From: Alcaligenaceae bacterium | GTDB lineage: Bacteria; Pseudomonadota; Gammaproteobacteria; Burkholderiales; Burkholderiaceae | Assembly: GCA_947372575.1 (NCBI GenBank) | Contig: CANBUF010000003.1 | Coordinates: forward strand, 1 to 20,421 | DNA: 20,421 nt | Direction of reading: 5' to 3' | Part shown: piece by piece, positions 1 through 7,425 of the stretch | Position numbering within the stretch: the stretch's first letter is position 1 | Layout of the letters: every line of letters begins with the position of its first letter | Notes under the pieces: model-generated | What the model saw: only the letters and a program-made list of their open reading frames with translations | Database searches by the model: none | What the model was told of the DNA's origin: nothing | Translations under genes and position numbers: made by a program

Positions 1-2047
1 GGAGCGCGCAAGCAACGTCGAAGCGATGGTGCGCGACCTGTCCGAATTGCGCGAAGGCGATCCTGTCGTGCACGCGCAGCATGGCATTGGGCGATACCAC
101 GGCCTGGTTAATCTGGACATGGGTGAAGGCGAGATGGAGTTCCTCTATCTCGAATACGGCAATAAAACTACCTTGTATGTACCGGTTGCCCAGCTCCATG
201 TCATCGCACGCTACAGTGGTACCGACCCCGATGCGGCGCCCCTGCACCTGCTCGGTTCGGGACAATGGGAAAAAGCACGCAAAAAAGCTGCGCAGCAAGT
301 CCGCGATACCGCTGCAGAATTACTCGACATTTATGCCAAGCGTGCAGCCCGACAGGGCTTCTCCTTCAAACTGCCGTTGGGCGATTACGAACTTTTTGCC
401 GAAGGTTTCGGCTTTGAAGAAACCGTCGACCAGGCGACAGCGATTCAGTGTGTCCTGGACGATATGACCTCAGGCCGCCCAATGGATCGACTGGTGTGCG
501 GCGATGTGGGTTTTGGTAAGACTGAAGTCGCACTGCGCGCGGCCTTTCTGGCGATCGCAAATGGTAAACAGGTCGCACTCTTGTGCCCGACCACGCTATT
601 GGCCGAACAGCACGCGCAGACCTTTTCGGATCGTTTTGCCGACTGGCCGGTCAGAGTGGTCGAGCTGTCACGTTTTCGCTCTGCCAAAGAAGTCAGTGCT
701 GCCATCGCTGGTATTAATGATGGCACGATTGATATCGTGATTGGTACCCATAAGATTCTGTCTAAGGACGTACAGTTCAAGCGACTGGGTCTGGTCATCA
801 TCGATGAAGAGCACAGGTTTGGTGTGCGTCAGAAAGAAGCCCTGAAATCACTGCGCGCCGAAGTTGATGTGCTGACACTGACCGCAACGCCCATCCCCCG
901 GACCCTGGGCATGTCACTCGAAGGCATTCGTGATTTTTCGGTCATTGCGACCGCACCTCAAAAACGCCTGGCGATCAAGACCTTTGTGCGCCGCGAAGAC
1001 AACAGCACCATTCGCGAAGCATTGCTCCGTGAACTCAAGCGTGGCGGCCAGGTGTATTTCTTGCACAACGAAGTCGATACGATTCACAATCGGCGTGCAC
1101 GTCTCGAAGAGCTTGTCCCCGAGGCACGTATTGCCGTCGCGCACGGCCAGATGGGTGAGCGCGACCTTGAGCAGGTCATGAAAGGTTTTTATCAGCAAAA
1201 ATTCAACGTACTGCTGTGCACCACGATTATCGAAACGGGGATTGACGTCCCAAGCGCCAACACCATTCTGATTCATCGTGCGGACCGCTTCGGTCTGGCA
1301 CAGTTGCACCAGCTGCGCGGACGCGTCGGTCGCTCACATCACCAGGCTTATGCCTACCTGATGACGCCAGGCGAAGACGCCATCACCAAGAACGCTAAAA
1401 AACGTCTCGAGGCTATTCAAGCAATGGAAGAACTGGGCTCGGGCTTCTTCCTGGCCATGCACGATCTCGAAATCCGCGGAACAGGCGAAGTTCTGGGGGA
1501 ATCACAATCCGGCAATATCCAGGAGATTGGCTTCTCGATGTATAACGACATGCTCAACGAAGCAGTCAGGGCCTTGAAAGCTGGCGTAGAACCCGATCTG
1601 GATGCGCCTTTTAGCGCAGGATGCGAGGTCAATTTGCACGCCCCTGCCCTGTTACCTGCCGATTACTGTGGTGATATCCCGGCCAGACTCTCGCTCTATA
1701 AGCGCTTGTCGAGCACGGCAGACGAAGACAACCTAATCAGAATTCAGGAAGAACTGATTGATCGGTTTGGCAAACTGCCCGATCCAGCCCGTACACTGAT
1801 TGCGACCCATAAGTTGCGCTTGCTGGGCTTGCCGCTCGGCATTCAAAAAATCGATGCGAGCGAGGGCCAGATCAATCTGCAGTTCAAGCAAAACACCACC
1901 GTTGATCCGATGCGCCTGATCGAGCTTGTTCAGAAACAGAAACATATTCGCTTTGCGGGTCCAGACAAATTACGTATTGAATTACAAACCTCAGATGTAA
2001 CCGAGCGATTCGAAGCAGTTCGCACCGTTTTACGATCGCTCGTCTAG
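1..2047 (+). CDS. mfd: Transcription-repair coupling factor Mfd, C-terminal part (5' end outside window)
   Basis: Mfd is a cytoplasmic DNA translocase that removes RNA polymerase stalled at DNA damage and recruits UvrA. The reading frame is open from the left edge (first full codon at base 2), so the ATG at 26 is internal. Visible in order: a CarD-like RNA-polymerase-interacting domain (HGIGRYHGL near 77-110); a superfamily 2 translocase with Walker A GDVGFGKT (500-523), the DEEH Walker B box (803-814), the TATPIPRT motif (about 880-903) and motif VI QLRGRVGR (about 1311-1335); and a C-terminal UvrA-binding-type domain ending in LRSLV. About 680 residues are present. Full-length family members have about 1150, so the UvrB-like N-terminal region lies upstream of the window. 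No frameshift is seen. serB follows 33 nt downstream on the same strand. The assignment is essentially certain. Confidence 0.98.
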   Translation, partial: ERASNVEAMVRDLSELREGDPVVHAQHGIGRYHGLVNLDMGEGEMEFLYLEYGNKTTLYVPVAQLHVIARYSGTDPDAAPLHLLGSGQWEKARKKAAQQVRDTAAELLDIYAKRAARQGFSFKLPLGDYELFAEGFGFEETVDQATAIQCVLDDMTSGRPMDRLVCGDVGFGKTEVALRAAFLAIANGKQVALLCPTTLLAEQHAQTFSDRFADWPVRVVELSRFRSAKEVSAAIAGINDGTIDIVIGTHKILSKDVQFKRLGLVIIDEEHRFGVRQKEALKSLRAEVDVLTLTATPIPRTLGMSLEGIRDFSVIATAPQKRLAIKTFVRREDNSTIREALLRELKRGGQVYFLHNEVDTIHNRRARLEELVPEARIAVAHGQMGERDLEQVMKGFYQQKFNVLLCTTIIETGIDVPSANTILIHRADRFGLAQLHQLRGRVGRSHHQAYAYLMTPGEDAITKNAKKRLEAIQAMEELGSGFFLAMHDLEIRGTGEVLGESQSGNIQEIGFSMYNDMLNEAVRALKAGVEPDLDAPFSAGCEVNLHAPALLPADYCGDIPARLSLYKRLSSTADEDNLIRIQEELIDRFGKLPDPARTLIATHKLRLLGLPLGIQKIDASEGQINLQFKQNTTVDPMRLIELVQKQKHIRFAGPDKLRIELQTSDVTERFEAVRTVLRSLV

Positions 2048-2080
2048 AGCCTTGATTATTTTTATTGCAGCGAGTACCTC

Positions 2081-2935
2081 ATGACCACATTCAATCTTGT
2101 TGTACAGACCCCCGCCCTGACGGGAGAAATGATCGAGCAGATCGCCGCCATTGCCGAAGCCTCAGGCGTCAAACGTCTTGGCACATCCGCTGTACGTCTG
2201 CTCGATGTCAATGACAGTGTGGAGATTCGCAACGAAGTCCATACCTGGAGCGTTCGCACGCATGCAGATTGCGCGTACATTCCAGAGGGCAGCCGTCTGT
2301 CCGACTGCAAAGTGCTCGCGATGGACATGGATTCCACACTGATCAATATCGAATGTATCGATGAAATCGCAGCCTTCGGTGGAGTCAAAGAACAAGTTGC
2401 CTCGATTACCGAAGCAGCCATGCGAGGTGAGATCAAGGACTTTGCCGAAAGCCTCACACGACGCGTCGCTTTTTTAAAAGGCTTACCCGCAGAGGTGTTG
2501 CAGTCCGTCTTTGACGAAAAGCTTCGGTTAAATGCAGGTGCGGAGCAACTCATCCACACCGTCCAGCAGGCCGGAATCAAAGTACTGCTGGTCTCGGGCG
2601 GCTTTACGTTTTTTACCGAAAAGCTTAAAACCCGCTTGAAGCTGGATGCAGCACACGCTAACGTCTTGGGACAGGAGAATGGCGTTTTAACCGGTGCCGT
2701 ACAAGGACGTATTCTGGATGCGCAAGGCAAAGCGGATACGTTACATGCCTTTGCAAAGGAGCATGGCGCAGAGCCACATCAGATTATTGCGATTGGCGAT
2801 GGTGCCAACGATCTTAAAATGCTCGCCCACGCCGGCATCTCTGTAGCCTATCGGGCCAAGCCTGTTGTTCAGGCACAGGCCAGATATGCACTCAATGTTG
2901 CGGGTCTGGATGGGGTGCTGAACTGGTTTGAATAA
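2081..2935 (+). CDS. serB: Phosphoserine phosphatase SerB
   Basis: SerB is a cytoplasmic HAD-superfamily enzyme that hydrolyses O-phospho-L-serine to serine and phosphate, the last step of serine synthesis. In the 284 residues: motif I is DMDST (82-86, nucleophile D82 and acid/base D84); motif II is the serine of VSGGF (S172); the motif III lysine is in QGKADT (K217); motif IV is GDGANDL (239-245) with Mg-binding D240 and D244. Residues 1-75 form an N-terminal ACT-like region, as in the long SerB forms of proteobacteria. The ATG at 2081 has only a weak purine stretch before it, so translation may depend partly on ribosomes coming from mfd 33 nt upstream. Its stop codon lies inside a hairpin, and the next gene is convergent. 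Length and motifs are normal for the family. Confidence 0.97.
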   Translation: MTTFNLVVQTPALTGEMIEQIAAIAEASGVKRLGTSAVRLLDVNDSVEIRNEVHTWSVRTHADCAYIPEGSRLSDCKVLAMDMDSTLINIECIDEIAAFGGVKEQVASITEAAMRGEIKDFAESLTRRVAFLKGLPAEVLQSVFDEKLRLNAGAEQLIHTVQQAGIKVLLVSGGFTFFTEKLKTRLKLDAAHANVLGQENGVLTGAVQGRILDAQGKADTLHAFAKEHGAEPHQIIAIGDGANDLKMLAHAGISVAYRAKPVVQAQARYALNVAGLDGVLNWFE

Positions 2936-2965
2936 GCGGTAAGACACTCACCCCTTATTCGAGCC
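2925..2965 (+). terminator. Hairpin over the serB stop codon, possible transcript end
   Basis: Bases 2925-2936 can pair with 2954-2965 over 12 positions, with two U·G wobbles in plus-strand RNA and a 17-nt loop that could itself pair GGT with ACC. The serB TAA (2933-2935) lies in the left arm. No T-run follows, so this is not a canonical Rho-independent terminator. On the minus strand the two wobbles become C·A mismatches, leaving 7 continuous pairs. It could protect the 3' end of serB mRNA or help separate convergent transcripts. This is inference from base pairing only. Confidence 0.35.
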
Positions 2966-3003
2966 ATCACATCAAGCTGTCTCTCCAAAACCATCACAGC
3001 CGC

Positions 3004-3885
3004 TTATGAGGTTTTCATGATTTCAGACCCCATTGCACGCGGGTCTCGCACAAGCCAGTTCCCGGATTCAACGCTCGCGATGAATTCCGCAACATAACTA
3101 TTAAAACGCTCTGGCTCTTCGAGATTCAGAGTGTGTCCTGTCTTGGGCATGACCACCAAACCACTCGCAGGGATGGTTTTCTTCATAAAAATCCCAGGCT
3201 GCAGGCAGTGATCATCCTCATCCCCAACCATAATCAAAGTTGGAACCGTCATCTGCTTGAGCGGGTCTTCGAGATCATAAATTGAGGGACGCTCAGCCTG
3301 AACGCCTCGCATTGTGTTTGCGCAGCCGATACTATCGTGCTCACCAAGCTGTGTAGCAAACTCCTTCCACCCGCGTGGATCTTTGTTCAAATATTGCACA
3401 CGTGATGCACCCATCGCATAGGTTTGCGCAAAGACAGCACTGCCGAGGGTTTCAAACTGATTCGCGACTTCACGCGAAATCTCGCGGAAATATTCCTCAT
3501 ACTGTTTTTCTGCGCCATAGCCTGCGCCCGCGACTGTTATAGACAGCGCACGCTCAGGTGCGAGCAGGCCAAAATGCAAAGTCGCAAACCCACCCATTGA
3601 TAACCCGACAATATGCGCACGCGCAATACCTGCAGCATCCATCACAGCCAGGATGTCCTCAACCGCCCGGCGCTGAGAATACATAGCCACATCAGTCGGG
3701 ACATCAGAGGGTATGAATCCACGTGCAGAAAATGTCACGCACCGGTGACGACGTGAAAAAGCCCGCATCTGAGACTCCCAGCTGCGCCAATCCCCACCGA
3801 ACTCATGCACAAACACTATGGGTGTACCCTGCCCTGCTTCTTCGTAATAGAGACGGATATTGTCCGAAGTCGTCGCCCAACTCAT
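3004..3885 (-). CDS. Alpha/beta-fold hydrolase, substrate unknown
   Basis: This 293-residue protein has the alpha/beta-hydrolase layout: a beta-strand and oxyanion segment FVHEFGGD (25-32), the nucleophile elbow GLSMG (94-98, Ser96), an acidic segment after strand 7 GDEDDH (221-226, Asp222 or Asp224 as likely acid) and His251 in KTGHTLNLEEPE. No signal peptide or membrane segment is evident, so it is probably cytoplasmic. The oxyanion segment reads HEFGG where many relatives have HGxGG. The tail NWLVRDPRA extends past the catalytic domain. It resembles unnamed Burkholderiales hydrolases and, distantly, enol-lactonases of the PcaD type, but the sequence does not settle the substrate. The ATG is supported by AAAAGGAA six bases upstream. 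The gene is convergent with serB and lies 222 nt downstream of the nuo/DUF2818 unit on the same strand, probably with its own promoter. Confidence 0.9.
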   Translation of the reverse strand: MSWATTSDNIRLYYEEAGQGTPIVFVHEFGGDWRSWESQMRAFSRRHRCVTFSARGFIPSDVPTDVAMYSQRRAVEDILAVMDAAGIARAHIVGLSMGGFATLHFGLLAPERALSITVAGAGYGAEKQYEEYFREISREVANQFETLGSAVFAQTYAMGASRVQYLNKDPRGWKEFATQLGEHDSIGCANTMRGVQAERPSIYDLEDPLKQMTVPTLIMVGDEDDHCLQPGIFMKKTIPASGLVVMPKTGHTLNLEEPERFNSYVAEFIASVESGNWLVRDPRAMGSEIMKTS

Positions 3886-3891
3886 AGATCG

Positions 3892-3899
3892 TTCCTTTT
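3892..3899 (-). promoter_or_regulatory. Ribosome binding site of the alpha/beta-hydrolase gene
   Basis: On the minus strand AAAAGGAA lies six bases before the ATG at 3885. It is a good Shine-Dalgarno match and fixes the start of the hydrolase gene. It is clearer than most sites inside the neighbouring nuo operon, which fits a gene translated independently. Confidence 0.75.
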
Positions 3900-3918
3900 G
3901 TTATGAACCTGACACGTG

Positions 3919-3943
3919 CGCACTCCAGCATCAGACGAGTGCG
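3919..3943. repeat. Inverted repeat CGCACTC / GAGTGCG upstream of the hydrolase gene
   Basis: CGCACTC (3919-3925) and GAGTGCG (3937-3943) are perfect complements separated by 11 nt. The pair lies about 35-60 nt upstream of the hydrolase start. The arm length and spacing fit either an operator half-site pair or a leader hairpin. No T-run follows on the minus strand, so it is not a terminator. No regulator gene lies next to it in the window. Confidence 0.45.
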
Positions 3944-3946
3944 AAC

Positions 3947-3972
3947 GATCGTGCTAAGCAGCTTAGCTGATC
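3947..3972. repeat. GATC-flanked palindrome upstream of the hydrolase gene
   Basis: GCTAAG (3953-3958) and CTTAGC (3962-3967) pair perfectly around a 3-nt centre. GATC stands on both outer sides (3947-3950 and 3969-3972), offset by one base. An 8-nt perfect palindrome, ACGATCGT, overlaps the left side at 3945-3952. The element is next to the inverted repeat at 3919-3943. A regulator-binding site is the simplest reading. An RNA hairpin in the 5' leader is the alternative. Confidence 0.45.
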
Positions 3973-4107
3973 ATCGTAATGCACCAAGCTTACGTACACA
4001 GCGAGTATCCGTATTTAAAAAACTGGAATGCTTTGGTTTTAGGGTATTAGTTTGAACAGCCTACAAAATGCAGTCTTATCCGTTCGTTTTGTGGTTTAGT
4101 GCAAAAA
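3973..4107. other. Spacer between the nuo/DUF2818 unit and the hydrolase gene
   Basis: No reading frame with coding character was found here. On the minus strand it runs from the DUF2818 stop towards the hydrolase and contains an AT-rich TTTTTTAAATAC segment (about 4011-4022). It could hold the end of the nuo transcript and the start of the hydrolase transcript. Neither a strong Rho-independent terminator nor a good -35/-10 pair can be pointed to. Confidence 0.5.
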
Positions 4108-4431
4108 CTAACTGCGACGCAGCAAATAACGCACAACGAAACCCGGAAATGCCAGCACCACAAATAAGCTAAACGTGATGGCATAGAACTCCCACTTCTG
4201 AGCGAAGGGGTTACCAATCGTACTTTCAAAAAAGTACGCCAACAAACCAACAGCCCCATACAACGCAAGCAATTCGAGTACCCGAATCACAAAGGACTTG
4301 TCGTGCCGTTGTGCCTGAGAGCTTGGTGGACGCAGCGGAATCAATGCAAACAAACGGTCATTAAAAAAAGGAATGTTTGCGGCGAATAATGCCACCGCAA
4401 TCAGGATCCATATTGCGACCGTTTGATTCAT
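4108..4431 (-). CDS. DUF2818 family small membrane protein following nuoN
   Basis: This 107-residue protein has three hydrophobic segments, at about 4-20, 49-67 and 82-101. The 21-48 link is polar and contains RPPSSQAQRHDK, and the tail RYLLRRS is basic. The pattern and its place after nuoN match the DUF2818 family of betaproteobacteria, recognised from memory. No function is established for the family. Its ATG (4429-4431) directly abuts the nuoN TAG (4432-4434) with no base between, and no Shine-Dalgarno site is visible, so translation is probably coupled to nuoN. It is the last gene of the operon. A role as an accessory or assembly protein of complex I is inferred from position only. There are no cysteines or metal-binding motifs. 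Confidence 0.85.
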   Translation of the reverse strand: MNQTVAIWILIAVALFAANIPFFNDRLFALIPLRPPSSQAQRHDKSFVIRVLELLALYGAVGLLAYFFESTIGNPFAQKWEFYAITFSLFVVLAFPGFVVRYLLRRS

Positions 4432-5919
4432 CTATGGTGCAAGCGTCGCACGCATCGTCTGCAGACAAAGTGTCATCAGACCACCTGGCATCAATCCCAC
4501 AAACAGTACCAAGGCACCGTTGACGATCATCAGGACTTTTGGCACAAAATGCACTGCAGGCAAAGCGACAACCGGCTCGACCGGCTCATCAAAATACACA
4601 ACTTTGATTACGCGCAGGTAGTAGAAGGCACCAATCAGAGAGAACAGGACGGCGACAACAGCCAGCCACAGGCGATCAGATTGCAACAACGCCTGAAGGA
4701 TCAAGAGTTTTGCATCAAAGCCAACCAGAGGAGGCAGACCGGCCAGAGAGAACATCAGCACAAGGATCATGGCGGCCATCCAGGGGCTACGACGGTTCAG
4801 ACCACTCAGATCACTAATCGATTCGCACTCATTGCCATCACGTGCCAACAACATGATCAAACCGAATGAGGCAAGCGTCGTCATCACATAGGTCACTATG
4901 TAAAACAGCGCTGAACCATAGGCTGAAGAATCAGCAGCGAGGTCATTATCAATCGAGCCAGACAACAGGCCCAACAAAACAAATCCCATATGCGAAATCG
5001 TCGAATACGCCAGCATGCGCTTAAAGTTGGTTTGCATGATGGCAGTCAGGTTACCAATCGCGAGCGATAAGATCGCCAGGATCATTAACATTGGTTGCCA
5101 CTGCACTGCCAGATCACCCAGACCAATCACCAGAATACGCAGAGTGATCGCAAAGGCAGCCAGCTTGGGGGCGGCAGCCAGGACCAGTGTCACCGCTGTC
5201 GGTGAACCCTGATAGACATCGGGCACCCACATATGAAAAGGAACCGCACCTAATTTAAAGGCCAGACCTGCAACGATAAACACCAGACCAAAGGTCAGTG
5301 GCAGATAATCGATCTGGCCCGAATTCACGGCCTCTGCGATACTATGCAGATCCAGGCTGCCGGTTGCGCCATAGATCATGGACATACCGTAGAGCATGAA
5401 TCCCGAAGCCAGTGCGCCCAGAACGAAATACTTCATGGCGGCTTCTGTCGATTGCTCATGATCGCGACGAATCGCAACTAATGCATAGAGCGCCAGTGAC
5501 ATCAGTTCGAGTCCAAGATAAATCGTCAGGAAATTACCTGCCGAAATCATGACCATCTGTCCGAGCAACGCAAAGAGCACCAACACGTAGAACTCGCCAC
5601 CGCGCAGCATATCGCGTGTCTGGATATATTCACGACCATAGATCAATGTCAGAGCCACTGCAATGTACGACGTCATCTTGAGCAAGTGCGACAGCGGATC
5701 TGTGACGAACATACCCGAAAAGGTGTCACCAACCGCACCCACCAGCCACAAGGTGCCCGTCAGGACAGCCAGTACGCCAAGGGTGAGCAGGGACAAACCA
5801 TACGCAAGTGTGCGACGTTTACCGTGACTGCAGGCATCGACGATCAGAATCAGCATGCCCATGAACAGCAAAACAATTTCTGGTAGAGCCAGGGCGAAAT
5901 CAAATTGGAGTTGCATCAT
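4432..5919 (-). CDS. nuoN: NADH-quinone oxidoreductase subunit N
   Basis: NuoN is one of three antiporter-like proton-channel subunits in the membrane arm of complex I, here 495 residues with about 14 hydrophobic helices. The conserved channel residues are visible: the glutamate of GLELMSL (E138) and the lysine of [20 protein letters not shown] (K222), followed by a discontinuous-helix region. Two ATG codons stand in tandem (MMQL...). The stop of nuoM lies three bases before the first, and no clear Shine-Dalgarno site is present, so re-initiation after nuoM is likely and either ATG may serve. The DUF2818 gene begins immediately after its stop codon. Length is normal for the family. Confidence 0.97.
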   Translation of the reverse strand: MMQLQFDFALALPEIVLLFMGMLILIVDACSHGKRRTLAYGLSLLTLGVLAVLTGTLWLVGAVGDTFSGMFVTDPLSHLLKMTSYIAVALTLIYGREYIQTRDMLRGGEFYVLVLFALLGQMVMISAGNFLTIYLGLELMSLALYALVAIRRDHEQSTEAAMKYFVLGALASGFMLYGMSMIYGATGSLDLHSIAEAVNSGQIDYLPLTFGLVFIVAGLAFKLGAVPFHMWVPDVYQGSPTAVTLVLAAAPKLAAFAITLRILVIGLGDLAVQWQPMLMILAILSLAIGNLTAIMQTNFKRMLAYSTISHMGFVLLGLLSGSIDNDLAADSSAYGSALFYIVTYVMTTLASFGLIMLLARDGNECESISDLSGLNRRSPWMAAMILVLMFSLAGLPPLVGFDAKLLILQALLQSDRLWLAVVAVLFSLIGAFYYLRVIKVVYFDEPVEPVVALPAVHFVPKVLMIVNGALVLFVGLMPGGLMTLCLQTMRATLAP

Positions 5920-5922
5920 GGC

Positions 5923-7425
5923 TTACAGTTTTGATTGAGAGATGTGTTGCAACAAGGCCTGAACCGATGTGTGCATCACGTCAGTGAAGGGCTTCGGATG
6001 AATGCCCATGTAAATCACAGCGATTGCCATGACACCAAGAATCAGGAATTCACGATTGGAGAGATCCGGCAAATCACGTACATGATCATTCGCGATATCA
6101 CCAAAGGCAACACGCTTGACCATCCAGAGCGAATACGACGCACCCAGGATCAAGGCGGTAGCAGCCAGCAAACCAATCCAGAAGTTATATTGGACGGCAC
6201 CCATGATCACCATGAACTCACCGACAAAACCGCTGGTAGCTGGCAGACCCGCATTGGCCATTGAAAACAGTACAAAGAAGGTGACGAATTTTGGCATCGT
6301 GTTGATGACACCACCGTAATCGGCAATTTTGCGTGTATGCATTCGGTCATACAGCACGCCGATACACAGAAACATCGCTGCGGAGACAAATCCGTGCGAA
6401 ACCATCTGGACGATCGCGCCCTCAAGACCTGCGGTATTAAAGATAAACAGACCGAGCGTGACAAAACCCATATGAGCGATGGAGGAATACGCCACCAGCT
6501 TTTTCATATCGTCCTGAACAATGGCCACCAGACCGATATAGATCACCGCAGTCAAGGAGAGCGCAATGATGAACCCACCCAATGCCATGGAAGCGTCAGG
6601 GGCGATCGGTAATGACAACCTCAGAAAACCGTAGGCGCCAAGTTTAAGCATGATGGCGGCAAGCACCACCGATCCACCCGTCGGCGCTTCAACGTGTGCG
6701 TCAGGCAACCAGGTATGGACAGGCCACATTGGGATCTTGACTGCAAAGGCAGCAAGAAAGGCAAAGAAGATCAGCACCTGCGGTGTGTATTCAAGGGGTA
6801 AAGCGTGCCAAGTCAGGATATCAAACGATCCACCCGATACATTCCACAGATAAATGAGTGCGACCAGCGTCAGCAACGAACCCATTAGTGTGTAGAGAAA
6901 GAACTTGAAGGCTGCATACACGCGATTGGGGCCACCCCAGACACCAACGATGATGTACATCGGGATCAGGGTTGCTTCAAAGAACACGTAGAACAGCAGG
7001 CCATCGAGTGATGCAAACACACCGATCATCAGGCCTGACAGTATCAGGAATGCCGCCATGTACTGTGCAACGCGACTCTTGATGACCTCAAAGCCTGCCA
7101 GTACCACGATAATCGTAATAAAAGCAGTCAGCAGGACGAACCATAGTGATATACCGTCGATGCCCAGATGATAAAACACGGCAAAGGCGGCAATCCAGCT
7201 TGTCTTTTCAACAAACTGCATGGCGGCGGTTGTACTGTCAAAACCCAGATAGAGCGGAATGGTCACCAGAAAACTGATGATCGCGCCGATCAGTGCAAGG
7301 TTACGCGTAAAGGCATGACGCTCATCGCTGCCAAAGGCAAGCACGATCAACCCGCAGACGATCGGTACAAAGATCGACAGGGTGAGCCAGGGAATAGAGA
7401 AAGAAGCCATCTCGCTTGCCATCAT
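5923..7425 (-). CDS. nuoM: NADH-quinone oxidoreductase subunit M
   Basis: NuoM is the second antiporter-like proton-channel subunit of the complex I membrane arm, about 500 residues. Visible signatures are the channel glutamate in FFEATLIPMY (E150) and the lysine in FAVKIPMWPVHTWLPDAHVEAP (K230). Three possible ATG starts occur in frame, at 7425, 7422 and 7410. The first overlaps the nuoL stop as ATGA. The third, giving MASFSIPWL, follows AAGCGAG and fits how many NuoM proteins begin, so the true start may be 7410. The gene is coupled to nuoL upstream and nuoN downstream. The function is certain and only the start is open. Confidence 0.96.
   Translation of the reverse strand: MMASEMASFSIPWLTLSIFVPIVCGLIVLAFGSDERHAFTRNLALIGAIISFLVTIPLYLGFDSTTAAMQFVEKTSWIAAFAVFYHLGIDGISLWFVLLTAFITIIVVLAGFEVIKSRVAQYMAAFLILSGLMIGVFASLDGLLFYVFFEATLIPMYIIVGVWGGPNRVYAAFKFFLYTLMGSLLTLVALIYLWNVSGGSFDILTWHALPLEYTPQVLIFFAFLAAFAVKIPMWPVHTWLPDAHVEAPTGGSVVLAAIMLKLGAYGFLRLSLPIAPDASMALGGFIIALSLTAVIYIGLVAIVQDDMKKLVAYSSIAHMGFVTLGLFIFNTAGLEGAIVQMVSHGFVSAAMFLCIGVLYDRMHTRKIADYGGVINTMPKFVTFFVLFSMANAGLPATSGFVGEFMVIMGAVQYNFWIGLLAATALILGASYSLWMVKRVAFGDIANDHVRDLPDLSNREFLILGVMAIAVIYMGIHPKPFTDVMHTSVQALLQHISQSKL

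Noticed and set aside
4011..4045. Possible terminator of the nuo operon (T-run at about 4015-4022 on the minus strand)
   Set aside because: The only stem before the T-run is about five A-T-rich pairs, too weak to call.
4423..4869. Long open frame on the plus strand opposite nuoN (148 codons)
   Set aside because: It mirrors the codon structure of nuoN, has a Gln/His/Thr-rich composition typical of antisense frames, and resembles no family.
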